This document shows, piece by piece, positions 38,281-50,066 of a stretch of DNA of 64,000 nt; positions within the stretch are counted from its first letter, which is position 1; every line of letters starts with the position of its first letter. A program made the translations under genes and the position numbers. The stretch spans positions 67,725,566 to 67,789,565 of the forward strand of contig CM060174.1 of NCBI GenBank assembly GCA_030549775.1, written 5' to 3'. Source of the stretch: Tamarix chinensis (taxonomy: Eukaryota > Streptophyta > Magnoliopsida > Caryophyllales > Tamaricaceae). The notes beneath the pieces are model-generated. The model was given only the letters and a program-made list of their open reading frames with translations. It did not search any database and was not told the DNA's origin.

Positions 38281-41200
38281 TTCCTGGAATGTGAGAGGAC
38301 TGAATAAAACTTCTAAGCACAAGGAAGTCAAAAGGTTTTGTGCTAGAAATAAAGTAAGTTTGGTAGGTTTGTTGGAAACTAGAGTTAAGGAATCAAATTT
38401 TAATGCTATTTCCCAGAAGATGTTTCAAGGATGGGATTTCATGCATAATTATTCCCACCATCCTAATGGTAGGATTTGGGTTTTGTGGAATCCTTCTATT
38501 TGGATTATGGGTCGACATAAAATACATGGGCAGGCTGTTTTGTGTCATGTTACTCATGCTCCCTCAAATGTCAGTTTTTGGGTTGCGTTTATTTATGCTT
38601 TTAATTCAGGAAGAGATAGGAGAGTCCTGTGGCAGTGGCTGAAAGACAACTCCCCGGGGCAGGAACCTTGGTTACTTATGGGGGATTTTAATGTGGTGAT
38701 GAAGGATTCTGAGAAATATCAAGGTAGATCTCTTCTTGTATCTGATGTGGAAGATTTCAAGATATGTTGTGATGATCTTCAGATTTGTGATCTGCAAAGC
38801 CAAGGATGCCATTATACTTGGTCTAGTCATAGACGGGGAGATGAGGAAGTCATGTGTAAATTGGATAGGGCCATGGTTAACTTATCATGGCTTTCTACCT
38901 TTCCGCATTCTGTTGCGGAATTTCTGAGTCCACTATTCTCGGATCATAGTCCTGTGCTTACTCATCTAAATGCTGATTGTGTGGTTGGACCTAAACCATT
39001 TAAATTTTTTCAATTCTGGGCAGATTCAGAAGATTTCTTACCTATGGTCCAAAATGTCTGGCGGCTCAAGATGGGAGGTAATTTGTTGCTCAAAATTTCT
39101 AAACGTTTGACTCTACTTAAACAAGATTTGAAAGTGTTTAATAGAGATAATTATGGCTCCATTTCACATAGAGTCACAGTTGCTAGAGAGGAAGTGGAAT
39201 GTTTGCAGGCAAGGTATTTGGCTCATAATGGGCAGCAGGCTAATCGGTTGTTATTGCAGGAGAAAGAGAAGAAGTATTTACATTTATTGCACTGTGAGGA
39301 GCTGTTTTATTAGCAAAAGGCTACCAATACTTGGCTTTCTTGTGGAGATTCTAATCACAAGTATTTTTTTGCCAAGGTCAAAGAAAGACAGCAGAGAAAG
39401 ACTCTAACTAAGATTATAGATTCTAATGATACAGAGATCAGAGGTGCAAAGTCGATTCATGAAGCTTTTAATTCTTATTATCAGGAGCTCTTGGGTACAA
39501 AGGTTCATATGGAGGAAGATATTATTTTAGTTGATTGCTGTAAGGTACCTTCTCATTTATATGATGATCTTTCTGCTCCTGTTTCTCATATGGAGGTTAA
39601 AAAGGCCGTTTTCTCTATGGGGGATTTTAAAGCCCCAGGCGTTGATGGATTTTCTGCTGGGTTCTACAAAGCTGCTTGGCCTATTATTGCTACAGAAGTC
39701 GTCTGGGCTGTGAGAGAGTTCTTTTCATCTGGTTTTCTCCCTAACAGATTAAATATTACATCTCTAACTCTCATTCCTAAGCATGCTGCTGCATCTAGAG
39801 TTAGTGAATTTCGACCTATAGCTTGCTGTAATGTGCTTTATAAAATCATTGCTAAGGTCATGGTCCAGAGATTGCAACCCATTATGTCTCAACTGATTGA
39901 TCTTTCACAGAATGCTTTCATAAAAGGTAGAAGTATTGGTGAAAATGTGCTATTGGCCCATGAATTAGTAAGGAGGTATTCTCACAAGGGTATCTCATCA
40001 AGATGTATGATTAAGGTTGATCTCAAAAAGGCTTATGATATGGTGAATTGGGATTTTCTCCAGAGGGTTCTAAATCTTTATGGCTTTCCTCATCATTTTA
40101 TTAAATTGATCATGGCATGTGTTACTTCAGTGTCATATTCTGTATATCTTAATGGTGTTTTAACCCCTCCTTTTCCTGGAAAGAGAGGGTTGAGGCAGGG
40201 TGACCCTCTTTCTCCTTATCTTTTTGTGCTGGTTATGGATTATTTCTCTGGTTTGATGAAGAAGCTGTGGAGTGACCCAAGATTTCAAGCTCATCCTAGG
40301 TGTAAGAGGCTCCAGCTCATCAATTTGAATTTTGCAGATGATGTCCTTTTGTTTACTAAAGGAACTTTGCAGAGTGTTCTATGCTTGAAGGAGGTATTGC
40401 ACCATTTTGCTGCAGTCTCAGGGCTTATGGTAAATCCTACAAAATGTGCTGTATTCTTTGGCGGAGTTTCTTTAGAAACCCAGCACAGTATTCTGGCTCA
40501 TCTTGGCTACCCTGCAGGTTCTTTTCCTATTACATATTTGGGTTTACCATTATCATCTGCAAGGTTATCCTCTGCTTACCTACAGCCACTTTTGGAAAAG
40601 ATGACAGCTCGACTGAGGCATTGGAGTAATTTATTTCTGTCTTATGCTGGGAGAGTTCAGCTTATAAAATCTGTGCTTTATGGCATTCAACTTTACTTTA
40701 GTCAAGTTATTCTTCTGCCCAAGAAAATTTTGCACTGTTTTATTAGTCTGTGCAGAACATTTCTGTGGTCTGGCAAACTGAGTACCAGGAAGCACTCTCT
40801 TGTGGCTTGGGAGGCTATGTGTTCACCAAAGCAGGAAGGAGGACTTGGTTTTTTAGACCTTCAGCTATGGAATGTTTGTGCTTTGGGCAAGCTGTTATGG
40901 AATATAGCTAGTAAAAAGGATACTTTGTGGGTTAAGTGGGTTCATTCAGTGTACATCAAGCAAGGGACTTTGTGGGAGTGTGCGACTTCATCTTACAACT
41001 CTTGGCTTTTTCTCAAAATTCTTCAGAGCAGAGGTATAGTGAAGGAGGTTATTCTGGATTGTCTAACCAAGCAGAGGGAGTATACCATTCGTTCAGCATA
41101 TGAGATACTCAGAATCCACCAAGCTAAATGTGGTTGGGCTAAATTAATATGGAGACCAGGTACTATTCCTAGAGTACAATTCATGGTTTGGCTTGCCTGC

Positions 41201-41650
41201 AGAAATAGACTATTGACTAGAGCACGTCTTAAGGAGATGGGCATGGTATTGGACACCTTATGTATTTTTTGTCAGCAACAGGAGGAGACTAGAGATCATA
41301 TTTTCTTATTCTGTCCTGTTATAGGCCTCATCTGGCAGGAAATTAGAAGATTGATTGGCAGGAGTGATCCTATTATAGGGTGGGATCAAGAGATTAAGGC
41401 TTTGCTCACAAGAACACGGCAGGCGCCTAAGAAGAAATATATATTGGGTTCTCTATTTAATGCTTATATCGCTACAATTTGGCATGAACGTAATCTCAGA
41501 GTTTTTCAGCACAAGTCTAGATCATTGGATGTTCTTTTACAATGTATTCTCTTGCAAGTTTCTAGAATTTTTGTTAACTCTTCGCTTTCTGGTGACTTTG
41601 GGAAGTGGCTAGGTTTGTTAGATGTCATTGCGTCTAATGCAAAGTTGTAA
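38273..41650 (+). pseudogene. L1 ORF2: endonuclease, reverse transcriptase, zf-RVT
   Basis: The frame starts MISSWNVRGLN, eight nucleotides before the end of ORF1, and runs 1125 codons. The apurinic-like endonuclease keeps its key residues: N6, E35 (LLETR), D138/N140 (GDFN) and S223-D224-H225 (FSDHS). The reverse transcriptase has SQNAFIKGRSI, VDLKKAYDMVNWDF, GLRQGDPLSPYLF and the catalytic FADD at about residue 687 (40331-40342). The C-terminus has the plant zf-RVT motif (WLACRNRLLTRARL, then CIFC...H...C). One TAG at 39311-39313, between endonuclease and reverse transcriptase where CAG is likely ancestral, splits it. No frameshift was found. The intact enzyme would nick target DNA and copy the L1 RNA in place. 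Confidence 0.93.
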
Positions 41651-41696
41651 CTTCATTTTCTCTTATTAATACTATCTCTACTTCTCGAAAAAAAAA

Positions 41697-42810
41697 ATGA
41701 CTACTCTAAGACAAGGCTTATTTAGTGTAGAAGAATACACTAGAGAGTTTGAAAGACTAGCCCTTATTTGTGATGTTCATGAAAGAAAGGAACAAAAATA
41801 TGCTAGATACTTAGGTGGCTTGAATAATTTAATAAGAGACAAGGTTGATATGTAATCTTTGAGTTTCTTGATGACTTGATAAAATTGGCTATGAAAATTG
41901 AAAGACAAACCAAAACAACAAAAGCTTATGTTAAGTCTAATGCTTCTACTTCAACTAAACCCTATTCTAACACCTTTACCCCTAAATCAATATTTTCATA
42001 TGATAAACAGAATAACAAAGATGATAAAGGTAAAAATAAGGTGGCTGAAATGGCTAATAAACAATGTTTCAAATGTAAAGGATATGGACATTTTGCTAGA
42101 GATTGTCCTAACCAAAGAGCCTTAACCTTACATGAAATAGAAAACATGGAACCATGTAGTGATGATGAATTAGAAGTTGAATCTCCTAATGAAATATTAA
42201 ATATGGAAGAAGAAGAAGGATACCCCTACTTTGTAATTCAAAGATTCTTGCAAATACAACCTAGTATTATACCTACTCAAAGAGAAAAGATTTTTAAAAC
42301 TAAGTGTAAAATAGGTGACATGGTTTGTAGACTCATAATTGATAGTGGTTCATGTACTAATGTTGCTAGTGAGGCTATGGTTAAGAAAATTGGTTTGGAA
42401 ACTACTAATCATCCTAAACCCTATTCTTTACAATGGCTAAACAAGGATAAAGGAGCTAAAGTAAACAAAAGAGCTTTAATCACATTTTCTATTAGAGACT
42501 ATCATGATGAAGTTCTATGTGATGTTTTACCTATTGATGATTGTGGCTTGCTTTTGGGTAGACCATGGGATTATGATAGAAGAGTAACTCATGATGGGGT
42601 AACTAATGAATATGTGGTGAAAAAGGAAAAACAATTGTATAGGCTCAAACCTTCTTTATATGATCATATGCCCTTGAGTGATGATAAAAAGAGATTATTT
42701 TTACATGAAAAGGCTATGGAAAAATGTATAAAAGAAGAAAGGATTTGGTATGCTTTAGTTTCTAAAGATTCTAAACCTGAAAAAAAAAACAACTTGAAGA
42801 TCTTAATTTG
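41697..42810 (+). pseudogene. Element A gag C-terminus, zinc knuckle and protease
   Basis: The gag frame resumes after the L1 with TTLRQGLFSVEEYTREFERLALI. A frameshift near 41855 then moves it into the frame starting IKLAMKIERQ. The zinc knuckle CFKCKGYGHFARDC (42065-42106) matches C-x2-C-x4-H-x4-C. The aspartic protease follows, with active site LIIDSGS (about 42340) and the flap and C-terminal wording GLLLGRPW. The frame ends in an A9 tract at 42781-42789, where slippage shifts it again. The encoded proteins would package RNA and process the polyprotein. Confidence 0.88.
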
Positions 42811-43260
42811 ATTAAGTTGCTTGATGAGTATAATGATGTATTTCCTGATGACTTACCTCCTGGATTATCACCTAAAAGAGGTATAGAACATGCTATTGAT
42901 CTTGTTCCTAGTATACCTATCCCTAATAAACCGGATTATAGATGTAACCCAGAAGAAGCTAAGGAATTACAAAGACAAATACAAGAGCTTATAGATAAAG
43001 GATTTGTGAAAGAAAATATGATTTTTTGTATAATCCTTTCAAATACTGCTTATATCAAGTTTATGACTTATTTTTGGAAAACTTTATGGAATATGCTTAG
43101 TGTGTATGGTGTGAATCCTAACATGCCTATTAACATGATTCCGTTGAAAAAAGGAGAATTGCAAAACTATGAAGCTAAAGAGATAATAAATATTTTTCAA
43201 CAACTTCATGAGAAAATCAAAAATTATATTGAAAAATCTAATGCCAAGTATAAAGCTTAA
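42808..43260 (+). pseudogene. Element A pol with reverse transcriptase core deleted
   Basis: The start LLDEYNDVFPDDLPPGLSPKRGIEHAIDLVPS...GFVKE is the standard N-terminal edge of Ty3/gypsy reverse transcriptase. At about 43015 it jumps to KFMTYFWKTLWNML, part of the integrase core, so palm motifs, RNase H and the integrase N-terminus are missing. A second, smaller gap leads to VYGVNPNMPINMIPL and the helix QQLHEKIKNYIEKSNAKYK. It ends at a TAA (43258-43260) and the next frame continues the integrase. Needs trans-supplied enzyme to move. Confidence 0.85.
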
Positions 43261-43284
43261 GCGAATAAGCATAGAAACTCTTAT

Positions 43285-43737
43285 GTGTTTTCTCCTGGTG
43301 ACTTAGTTTGGTTACATTTACGTAAAGAGAGATTTTCTAATTTACGTAAAAACAAACTATTTCCAAGAGCCGATGGTCCATTTAAAATACTTAGGAAGTT
43401 TGGAGATAATGCTTATGAACTTGAACTTCCAGGTTCTTATGGAGGAATTTTAAGAAATTTTAATGTTGGTAATTTGTCTCCTTATTATTCTAATGAAAAA
43501 TTGAGGAAAAATTCTTCTCAACTTGGAGAGTATGATGCAGAAGCATACATTGAACATAATGATTGTCATATTCATTCTAATCCTCAAGCTAAGGAAGATG
43601 ATTTAGCTTTCTTAATGTTGGAGCCTATTATGTTAAATATTCTTGATAATTCTAATATGCTTGACATTGAAAAACATTCAAGTTATTCTTGTAGGTATGT
43701 TACATATTTGCAAGAAGATGATGTCCATACACATTGA
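43285..43737 (+). pseudogene. Element A integrase C-terminus reading into the 3' LTR
   Basis: FSPGDLVWLHLRKERFSNLRKNKLFPRADGPFKILRKFGDNAYELELPG is the Ty3/gypsy integrase C-terminal (GPY/F) domain, and NVGNLSPYY its usual end. The frame does not stop there: it runs 68 further codons across the LTR start (43533) and ends at TGA 43735-43737 with an acidic, His-rich tail. I see no canonical chromodomain. The in-frame codon before is TAA at 43258, so this part is separated from the rest of pol by one stop. Confidence 0.85.
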
Positions 43738-44412
43738 TGTGTACAAGTATTCCAAGGCATGAAAGACTATGACATACATGGGATTATACATTACAACAAA
43801 AGATAAAGTGATGATATTCATTATTTGTATAAACTTGTTGTAAACCCTAATCCTAAGTATATTTTATGTAAGTTAGGGTATGGCTATAATTTCATGTATG
43901 TATCTTAGTCAATTGTATAGCTTTGTAATATTAAACCTTAGTATCATTTAACCAATGATATTATGCTTTGGATTAAGGTTAATATGGGCTTAATTCAACC
44001 ATGATTAATGGGCTGAATTAAGGGACTAAACTTGGATGGTTTAAGCTAGTCACCACCGAGCTTATTCCTTCTCCTATATATACCTTTTGTGCGCATGGTT
44101 TGTGGGCAGAATAGAATAGAATATTGAATGAGAATTTTAATCAAACTTTGAGCAAGAGAGCTAAAGTCTAATCCTCCCTTTTGGGTATACATTGAGCAAG
44201 GAAGATCCGGGATAATCCTTCCTCAAAAACTATCTTAAATCTTGACATATTTGAAGGGTATACAAATCTGTCGAGTACCTTCAATGTGTATCTTCAATTT
44301 CTTCGTCTATAATCCACCAAATCACTTCATTATTTTTCCATTAGATCGTGGGTGACAACTTCTATTACAAGTTTTGATCCAACCTTCCATTACTTTGATA
44401 AAAACCACATCA
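43533..44412 (+). repeat. Element A 3' LTR
   Basis: 880 bp, TGATG...CATCA, preceded by the purine-rich ttggagagta, a weak polypurine tract. The target copy agatg follows at 44413-44417. Confidence 0.92.
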
Positions 44413-44417
44413 AGATG

Positions 44418-45500
44418 GGGGGAAAGCTACTATAGACAAATTAATGGAAGTTAATTTCGGTACTATAAAGGAGCCTAGAGTAACCTTCATCAATGCTCTA
44501 CTAGAACCCAATGAGGAAAAGGAATATGTTGAGTTACTTAAGGAATATAAAGATGTGTTTGCTTAAACATACAAGGAGATACCTAGACTTGACCTAAATA
44601 TAGCAATACATGAACTTAGCATCATGACTGAGTGGAAACATAGACCGATGAAGCAACCATTATGCCGCTATCGCCCAAGGCTCATTTTGGAGATAGAGAA
44701 GGAAGTGAATAGTTAAATTGAGTCAAGGTTCATTCGAGAAGTTAAATAAAACTTTTGGATTGCAAATATAGCCCCAATCGGAAAGAAAAATGGGAAGGTT
44801 TGCCTTTATGTAGACATCAAAGATTCGAACCATGCATGCCTAAAAGATGACTTTCCTCTCCCCTTCACCGAATTAATGGTGGATGCCACAACAGGACATT
44901 AAGCATTGTCATTCATGGACAAATATAGTGGTTATTAACAAATTCACAAGGCTCCTAAGGATGAAGAATGCATTGGATTTCACACCCTAAAATGAATATT
45001 CTATTATCGAGTTATGCCTTTCAAATTGAAGAATACAGGGGCCACCTACTAAAGGACTATACATAAAATCTTCAATGAAATATTGTATAAGGTCATAGAA
45101 TGTTATGTTGATGACTTGGTAGGTAAGTTAAGATGAAGAGATAACCAAATTCAAGATCTCAAAATAGTGTTTGATTGACTGAGAAAGTATCAGCTCAAGA
45201 TGAATCCACTAAAGTGTGCAATCGATGTTACTTCTAGAAAGTTCCTAGGTTTTGTTGTCCGATATAGAGGCATTAAAATTGATCAGTCAAAGATTGACCC
45301 AATCTATAATATTTTGAGACCAATAAACCTCAATGAACTTTAAAGCCTATAAGGTAGACTAGCCTATATATGAAGGTTCATCTCTAACTTAGTAAAGCGT
45401 TGTCAACAATTTAGCCATCTCATGAAAAAGGGAGAACCTTTCAAATAAGATAAAGCTTATGATAATTCTTTTGAAGGTATTAAATAGTATATCCTTAATC
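44418..45500 (+). pseudogene. Element B reverse transcriptase
   Basis: The frame continues from 33557 into EVNFGTIKEPRVTFINALL, then LLKEYKDVFA, KVCLYVDIKDSNHACLKDDFPLPF, GHxALSFMDKYSGY and the catalytic YVDD at 45104-45115 followed by LVGK. Thumb motifs (LKMNPLKCAIDVTSRKFLGF) come after. At least eight in-frame TAA/TAG codons and a few indels occur, many in Trp or Gln positions. The order and wording are those of Tat-like Ty3/gypsy. It would have copied the element RNA; it is dead now. Confidence 0.85.
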
Positions 45501-46190
45501 CACCTGCCCTACTAGATAGACTGCTTCTGATTTACGTGGCAGTGCAAGAATGCTCGTTGCAGACATTTTTGTGCACACAAGAGTGATAAAGGGAAGGAAT
45601 AAGCACTATATAATTTGAGTCTCACTCTTATTGGGGTAGAAATCAGCTACACCCCAATAGAGAAGATACGTTTAGCCTTAGTTTTTTCTATACATAAACT
45701 AAAGCATTACATGCAAATGTATATAGTAAATTTGATATCACGTGCAGATTCGATCAAATGTTTCAAATCTAGGTCGGTGTTGATAAGGCGAATGGAAAAA
45801 TGGGTTCTAGTGATTGATCAATATGCCATTATCTTCATTCCCCAAAATGCGATCAAGTGATAAATACTGATAGACTTCTTAGCTAATCACCCAATCCCAC
45901 CTAAGTGGGAATTATTAGATAAGCTACTAGATAAGGAGTCACTTGTCATTTAGGTCCTCTCTCCATAGGAAATGTACTTAGATGGTGCTGCAAGTGAAGA
46001 TGGTACTAGAGCAGGAGTGGTGTTTGTGTCCCCTCACAAACATGTGCTTACATTCTTATTTGTACTCATAAAGTTATGCTCTAACATGGTAGAATATCAA
46101 GCATTAATTATGGGAATCGAAATGGCGCTAGAGATGGGAATTAAGGATCTAAATGTCTATGGAGACTCGAACCTAGTAATATGGTAGCTC
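45500..46190 (+). pseudogene. Element B tandem RNase H regions
   Basis: The first region (45500-45860) reads ISVSLTLIGVEISYTPIEKIRLALVFS and ends ...WVLVIDQYAIIFIPQNAIK, the standard retroelement RNase H. The second (45972-46187) reads MYLDGAASEDGTRAGVVFVSP, NMVEYQALIMGIEMALEMGI and VYGDSNLVI, a complete D-E-D set of a second, archaeal-type RNase H. This pair, in this order, is a trait of the Tat lineage. Stops separate the two and end the second. Confidence 0.82.
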
Positions 46191-47562
46191 TTGGAGGAGT
46201 ATGATGTGAAGAAAGAGGATTTAATTTGATACCATAAGTACGCTACATGCCTACTTAGGGAATTCCATGATAGAAAGTTGGAACACATAGGAAGATGATC
46301 AAATAAGATCACTGATGCACTTGCAAACCTGGTGACAACAATAGCATTAGGGATCAACAAAACAAAATAGTACTAGTATGCAGTCAGTGGGTTGTACCAC
46401 CTATCCATGATGAGGGGGAGGAGGTGTCAAACTTAGTATCTATCTATGAAGTGGACTTAAAAGACTAGTAACAACCACTTATAGACTATTTGAAGTACAA
46501 AATATTACCATATGATCTCCAACATTGGATGGAAATTTGGCGAAGAGCAGTATGCTTCTACTTCCACAATGATACACTTTACCATCGTAATACCAATGGA
46601 CTCCTACTTCGATGCTTGGGGAAAATATAAGCAAAGGAAGTCATGGAGAAAACTCTTCCAGGAGTTTTTAGGGCTCATCAATCTTAGCATAAGCTACATG
46701 ATAGAATTAAGTGCCCCAGCTATTACTGGCAAACAATGGTACAATACTATGTGGCTTATGCTAAGAGGTATAAGTTATGGCATTTTCACACAAATTTCAT
46801 CCAAAAACCACCAGAGCGATTACATCTTATAGTAGTATCATGTCCATTTGAAGCATGGGGTCTTGATGTCATTGGTCTATTCACACAAAAATCTTCAAGT
46901 GGAAAATAATATATCTTAGCTGTGATATATTATGTTTCTAACTAGGCTGAAACCATGGCACTAAAAGAAGTGAAAAAGGATAATATGGTTGAATTCATCC
47001 AAACCCACATCATCTGTTAGTGTAGAGTTCCTAGGTACATCTTAACAGATAATGGGATGCCCATCGTTAATCAGCTGGTCACTAAGTTATGCTATAAGTT
47101 TTAATACATGTAGAGGACATCTTCTATGTACTATGTTCAAGAAAATGGTTAAGTGGAAGCTTACAACAAAACATTGTGTACCCTCCTTAAGAAGGTAGCA
47201 TCAAATAACAAGAGAGACTATCATGACCAAATGGGAGAAGCATTTTGGCTGTATCGGATAACCTAAGAAAACTCCACTCAAGACACGGCATATTTCTTGG
47301 TCTATACAGATGAAGTAGTATTGTCGAATAAGATCCAAATCCCCTCACTCCGAATTGCTATCCAGTAAGACCTTGCAGATGGTTAAAATGCTCAACTTTT
47401 CCTTGCTAATTTAGAAGCACTTGATGAAAGAAGATTGCAAGCACAAAAAAATCTCGAATGCCATCAAACCCTTATGATTAGAGCTTTCAACAAGAAAGTG
47501 CACTTGAGATCATTTCAAGTGGGCTATATGATGCTTGCAGTCTGAAGACCCATAATTCTTAA
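46190..47562 (+). pseudogene. Element B integrase, core
   Basis: Linker and zinc-binding region (46200-46760) give way to the catalytic core: AWGLDVIG (first Asp, about 46870), ILTDNG (second Asp, about 47045) and ENGxVEAYN (Glu, about 47140), so the D,D,E triad is still readable. KKVHLRSFQVGYMML begins the C-terminal domain, which is cut at 47562 by element C and resumes at 61911. Many stops are present. Confidence 0.82.
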
Positions 47563-49380
47563 TGTAACACCCTCGAAATTTACTACTAAAAATTTTGTTT
47601 TAATAAAAAGTTTTTAACGAAAGTGACATAACAAAGCCATAAATTCTAGGGATATTGATGCCACACTTAGTGCCAGACCGTTTCACTCCTACCGTTCCAG
47701 TACTAAGTGCTAAGGCTAAATGGGGTTAACATCAAACACAAGTCACTAATTAAACAATAAGAGTTCATGAGAGGACTCCCTCATAGTCATACAGAAATCA
47801 GAGTGCGATTTAAGAATTACGACCTAAAGAGTAAGTAATCAAAGTTTACCAAAAACATAAAATACAATACAACATGACATAACAAGAATAACAATAAAAC
47901 ATGGTAAAATAAAAGGAAAAACAGAGTCTAGTTGAGTTGCTCTCGATCCCCAAGTCAGGTCTAGGCTCAACGCTCAGCCCTAGCTAATGAGTCGTAGGTG
48001 TCATAGGCATCGAAGACGTCATCCCCTACTTAAACAAACTCAGATGAGTCTTCTAGTCGTCGGAATGAGTAGCACCCATGAAACGAGTGATTAGTACGCT
48101 ACGTACTGAATAAGGTAACCATGTGACAAGGCCAAACAAGAAAAGCATACAACATGACATGATTATATAAGTAGCAAATAGTAATACAAATAATGAAGGT
48201 CAGCTATGGTCCAGATAGATTTCTTCGTTAGATCTCTGGTAAATATAATCATTTCACATCATAGTATTTATCAATCCATACGAGTGCGAGAACCCCACTA
48301 TTATAGTTGGTGGATCGGAATACAAATAGGGTAGAATGCACCTCACCACTATTATTCGTTGGTGGACCGGTCGTGCAGGGCAAAACGCTCCTGGCCACTA
48401 TTATTCGCTGGTGGACCGGTTTGGACCTGACACACATGGTGTTTTATTGTAATTACTTCATGTCTTCCCCATGTCTTGTCATCAATAAGTTTGGTTTTTT
48501 ATGTAGGGAACCCCCACTATTATAGCCGGTGGACCGGTCACGTAGGGTAAAACGCTCCTGGCCACTATTATTCACTAGTGGACAATCATGTAGGGTACCC
48601 TGGCTCCTCGCCACTACTATTCACAAGTGGACCGGTCTGGGCCCAACTCAACAATCTTTCCTTCAAATGGTTAGTATATTCTTCGTGTCTTATTCGATAA
48701 GCATTTCACCCATGACACGTATGTCACCAACCTTCTAGTTTATCCTCTCACGGGGGCACGTCCTATAACTTGAGACTCCTGCGCCCCATATCACACTCTG
48801 ATATCTATTCCCCCTTACACTTACACATAATGAAAACCAAATCCTAAGGGGGTGGGTTAAGGCCCAACACCTCATGACATCAAACTCTACCTACCATCAC
48901 CCTCTAGGGTTTTCCCTTGAAAACCCTAATTGGACCTATGTGGCCCAATTCCCTCTCACTCACACTACCATTATTTCGTTCATCACGCCACACCTTATCT
49001 CTTAAGATTTAATCCTAAATCATATCACTTTACTCCGCGATTTCACAACTGACCAGAACAACCCAATTTACCCACTTCAAATCCTAATAACTTTCTTCCC
49101 CCCCTAAAGTAACCTTTCTATTTTTTTTCCTTTTTTTTTCTTCCACCTAATATATCTTCTCTCCTACGGCGCCCATACTCACCCCTTATATAATAAATTC
49201 CAACTCTTAGCCCTTACTCCACTCTCTCCTTTAATTGACTTTACTTCCACATTTTTTTCCAGATTAGTGCTTCCTCCCAAAACCTAAATCGAGTCCCTTA
49301 TACACCCTTAGGCCAACCTACGTACTATTTTTCATCCCAAGTCTCCAATCACTCCACAACTCTCTCCTTAGCTTACTTAT
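47563..49380 (-). repeat. Element C 3' LTR, truncated
   Basis: 1818 bp collinear with the first ~1806 bp of the 57298-61905 LTR. Similarity stops after ccttagcttactta at 49380, where pol sequence takes over. The deletion therefore removed the LTR 5' part (promoter region), the polypurine tract and the integrase end. Confidence 0.88.
48280..48640 (-). repeat. LTR-internal repeat cluster, copy in truncated 3' LTR
   Basis: Units of about 55-70 bp contain ccactattattcg followed by ctggtggaccggt. Matching clusters sit at 52580-52920 and 58020-58380 in the other two LTRs. Confidence 0.75.
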
Positions 49381-49384
49381 TTTG

Positions 49385-49711
49385 TCTGCTCTAGGCTACC
49401 CTCATCTAGTCCTGAATCTACCAGACTTGCCTAGTCATCTCCTCGATCATCTCGAGCCCCAACACTATTATCTCGCTGATGTTACTCCAGCATAAGGGGG
49501 TCCGACATTTTCACCCATACAAAGATTCAAAGGGAGCCATACCAATATTGGCATGGTAGCTGTTGTTATATGAGAACTCTATCAGATGCAAATGTTCCTC
49601 CGAACAATCCCGAAAATCCAGCATATAGGCCCATAGCATATCCTTTAGGGTTTGCATAGTCCGTTGTGTCCGCTCATCCATGCCAGGGTGGAAAGCCGTG
49701 ATCATCTTCAA
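49385..49711 (-). pseudogene. Element C integrase, end of core
   Basis: MITAFHPGMDERTQRTMQTLKDMLWAYMLDF...HLIEFSYNNSYHANIGMAPFESLYG is the third catalytic segment of the integrase core; the Glu of the usual QSER/QTER motif is present as DERT. A frameshift near 49511 leads on to CRTPLCW...EIIVLGLEMIEEMTRQV, the connector to the C-terminal domain. Sequence then stops at the LTR junction. Confidence 0.85.
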
Positions 49712-49793
49712 CCTTGTCCCTAGGACCTCCTATAGCTTTCCCCAAAAGTGGGAGATAAACCCTGAATCCCTATTTGCTAGAACCCCATGACTG

Positions 49794-50066
49794 CTAACCA
49801 CAAACTTCATGTAGGCACTCGCTAGCTAATCCATACTCCATCGGAATAAACACAGCCGACTTAATCAGTCTGTCCACGACAACCCAAATGCTGTCACAAC
49901 TGCTCCGAGTCCTTGGTAACCCACTGACAAAATCCATGGAGATGGAGTCCCAATTCCATCTCGGTACCTCTAAGGGATGAAGTAGTCCCATAGGCCTCCG
50001 TTGTTCGATCTTAACCTTTTGACACACTAGACATCTAGACACAAACTCAGCCACCTCCCGCTTCAT
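49794..50066 (-). pseudogene. Element C integrase, zinc-binding and core start
   Basis: The frame has EFVSRCLVCQKVKIEQRRPMGLL (second half of the HHCC zinc-binding domain), VPRWNWDSISMDFVSGLP with the first catalytic Asp, and SIWVVVDRLIKSAVFIP. It reads straight towards the 49711-49511 fragment, with a short broken stretch between. Integrase would insert the cDNA into chromosomes. Confidence 0.88.

Larger units (their letters stand above)
36474..41697 (+). mobile_element. Near full-length plant L1 (LINE) inserted in element A gag
   Basis: It has a short 5' leader starting tctcggctagggtttgctct, two ORFs, a 47-bp 3' tail and a 10-nt poly(A) run (41688-41697). The insertion is in an A-rich target inside gag, so the target duplication cannot be separated from the poly(A). 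Each ORF carries one nonsense codon; otherwise both frames are open over their whole length. GC content is visibly higher than the surroundings. Confidence 0.93.
33558..44412 (+). mobile_element. Ty3/gypsy retrotransposon element A, complete ends
   Basis: Two 880-bp direct repeats (33558-34437 and 43533-44412) start TGATG and end CATCA and are flanked by a perfect 5-bp target duplication, agatg (33553-33557 and 44413-44417). After the left LTR is a primer-binding site; gag and a partial pol follow. Internally it is interrupted by a MITE (34528-34876) and an L1 (36474-41697). Reverse transcriptase catalytic sequence and RNase H are deleted, so the copy is non-autonomous. Gag and integrase wording suggest a chromovirus-type element, possibly CRM-related, but I cannot fix the clade. 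Confidence 0.93.

Noticed and set aside
38403..39407. Additional ORFs in other frames across the L1 (for example 38403-38642, 39153-39407, 41023-41256 minus)
   Set aside because: Shadows of L1 ORF2.
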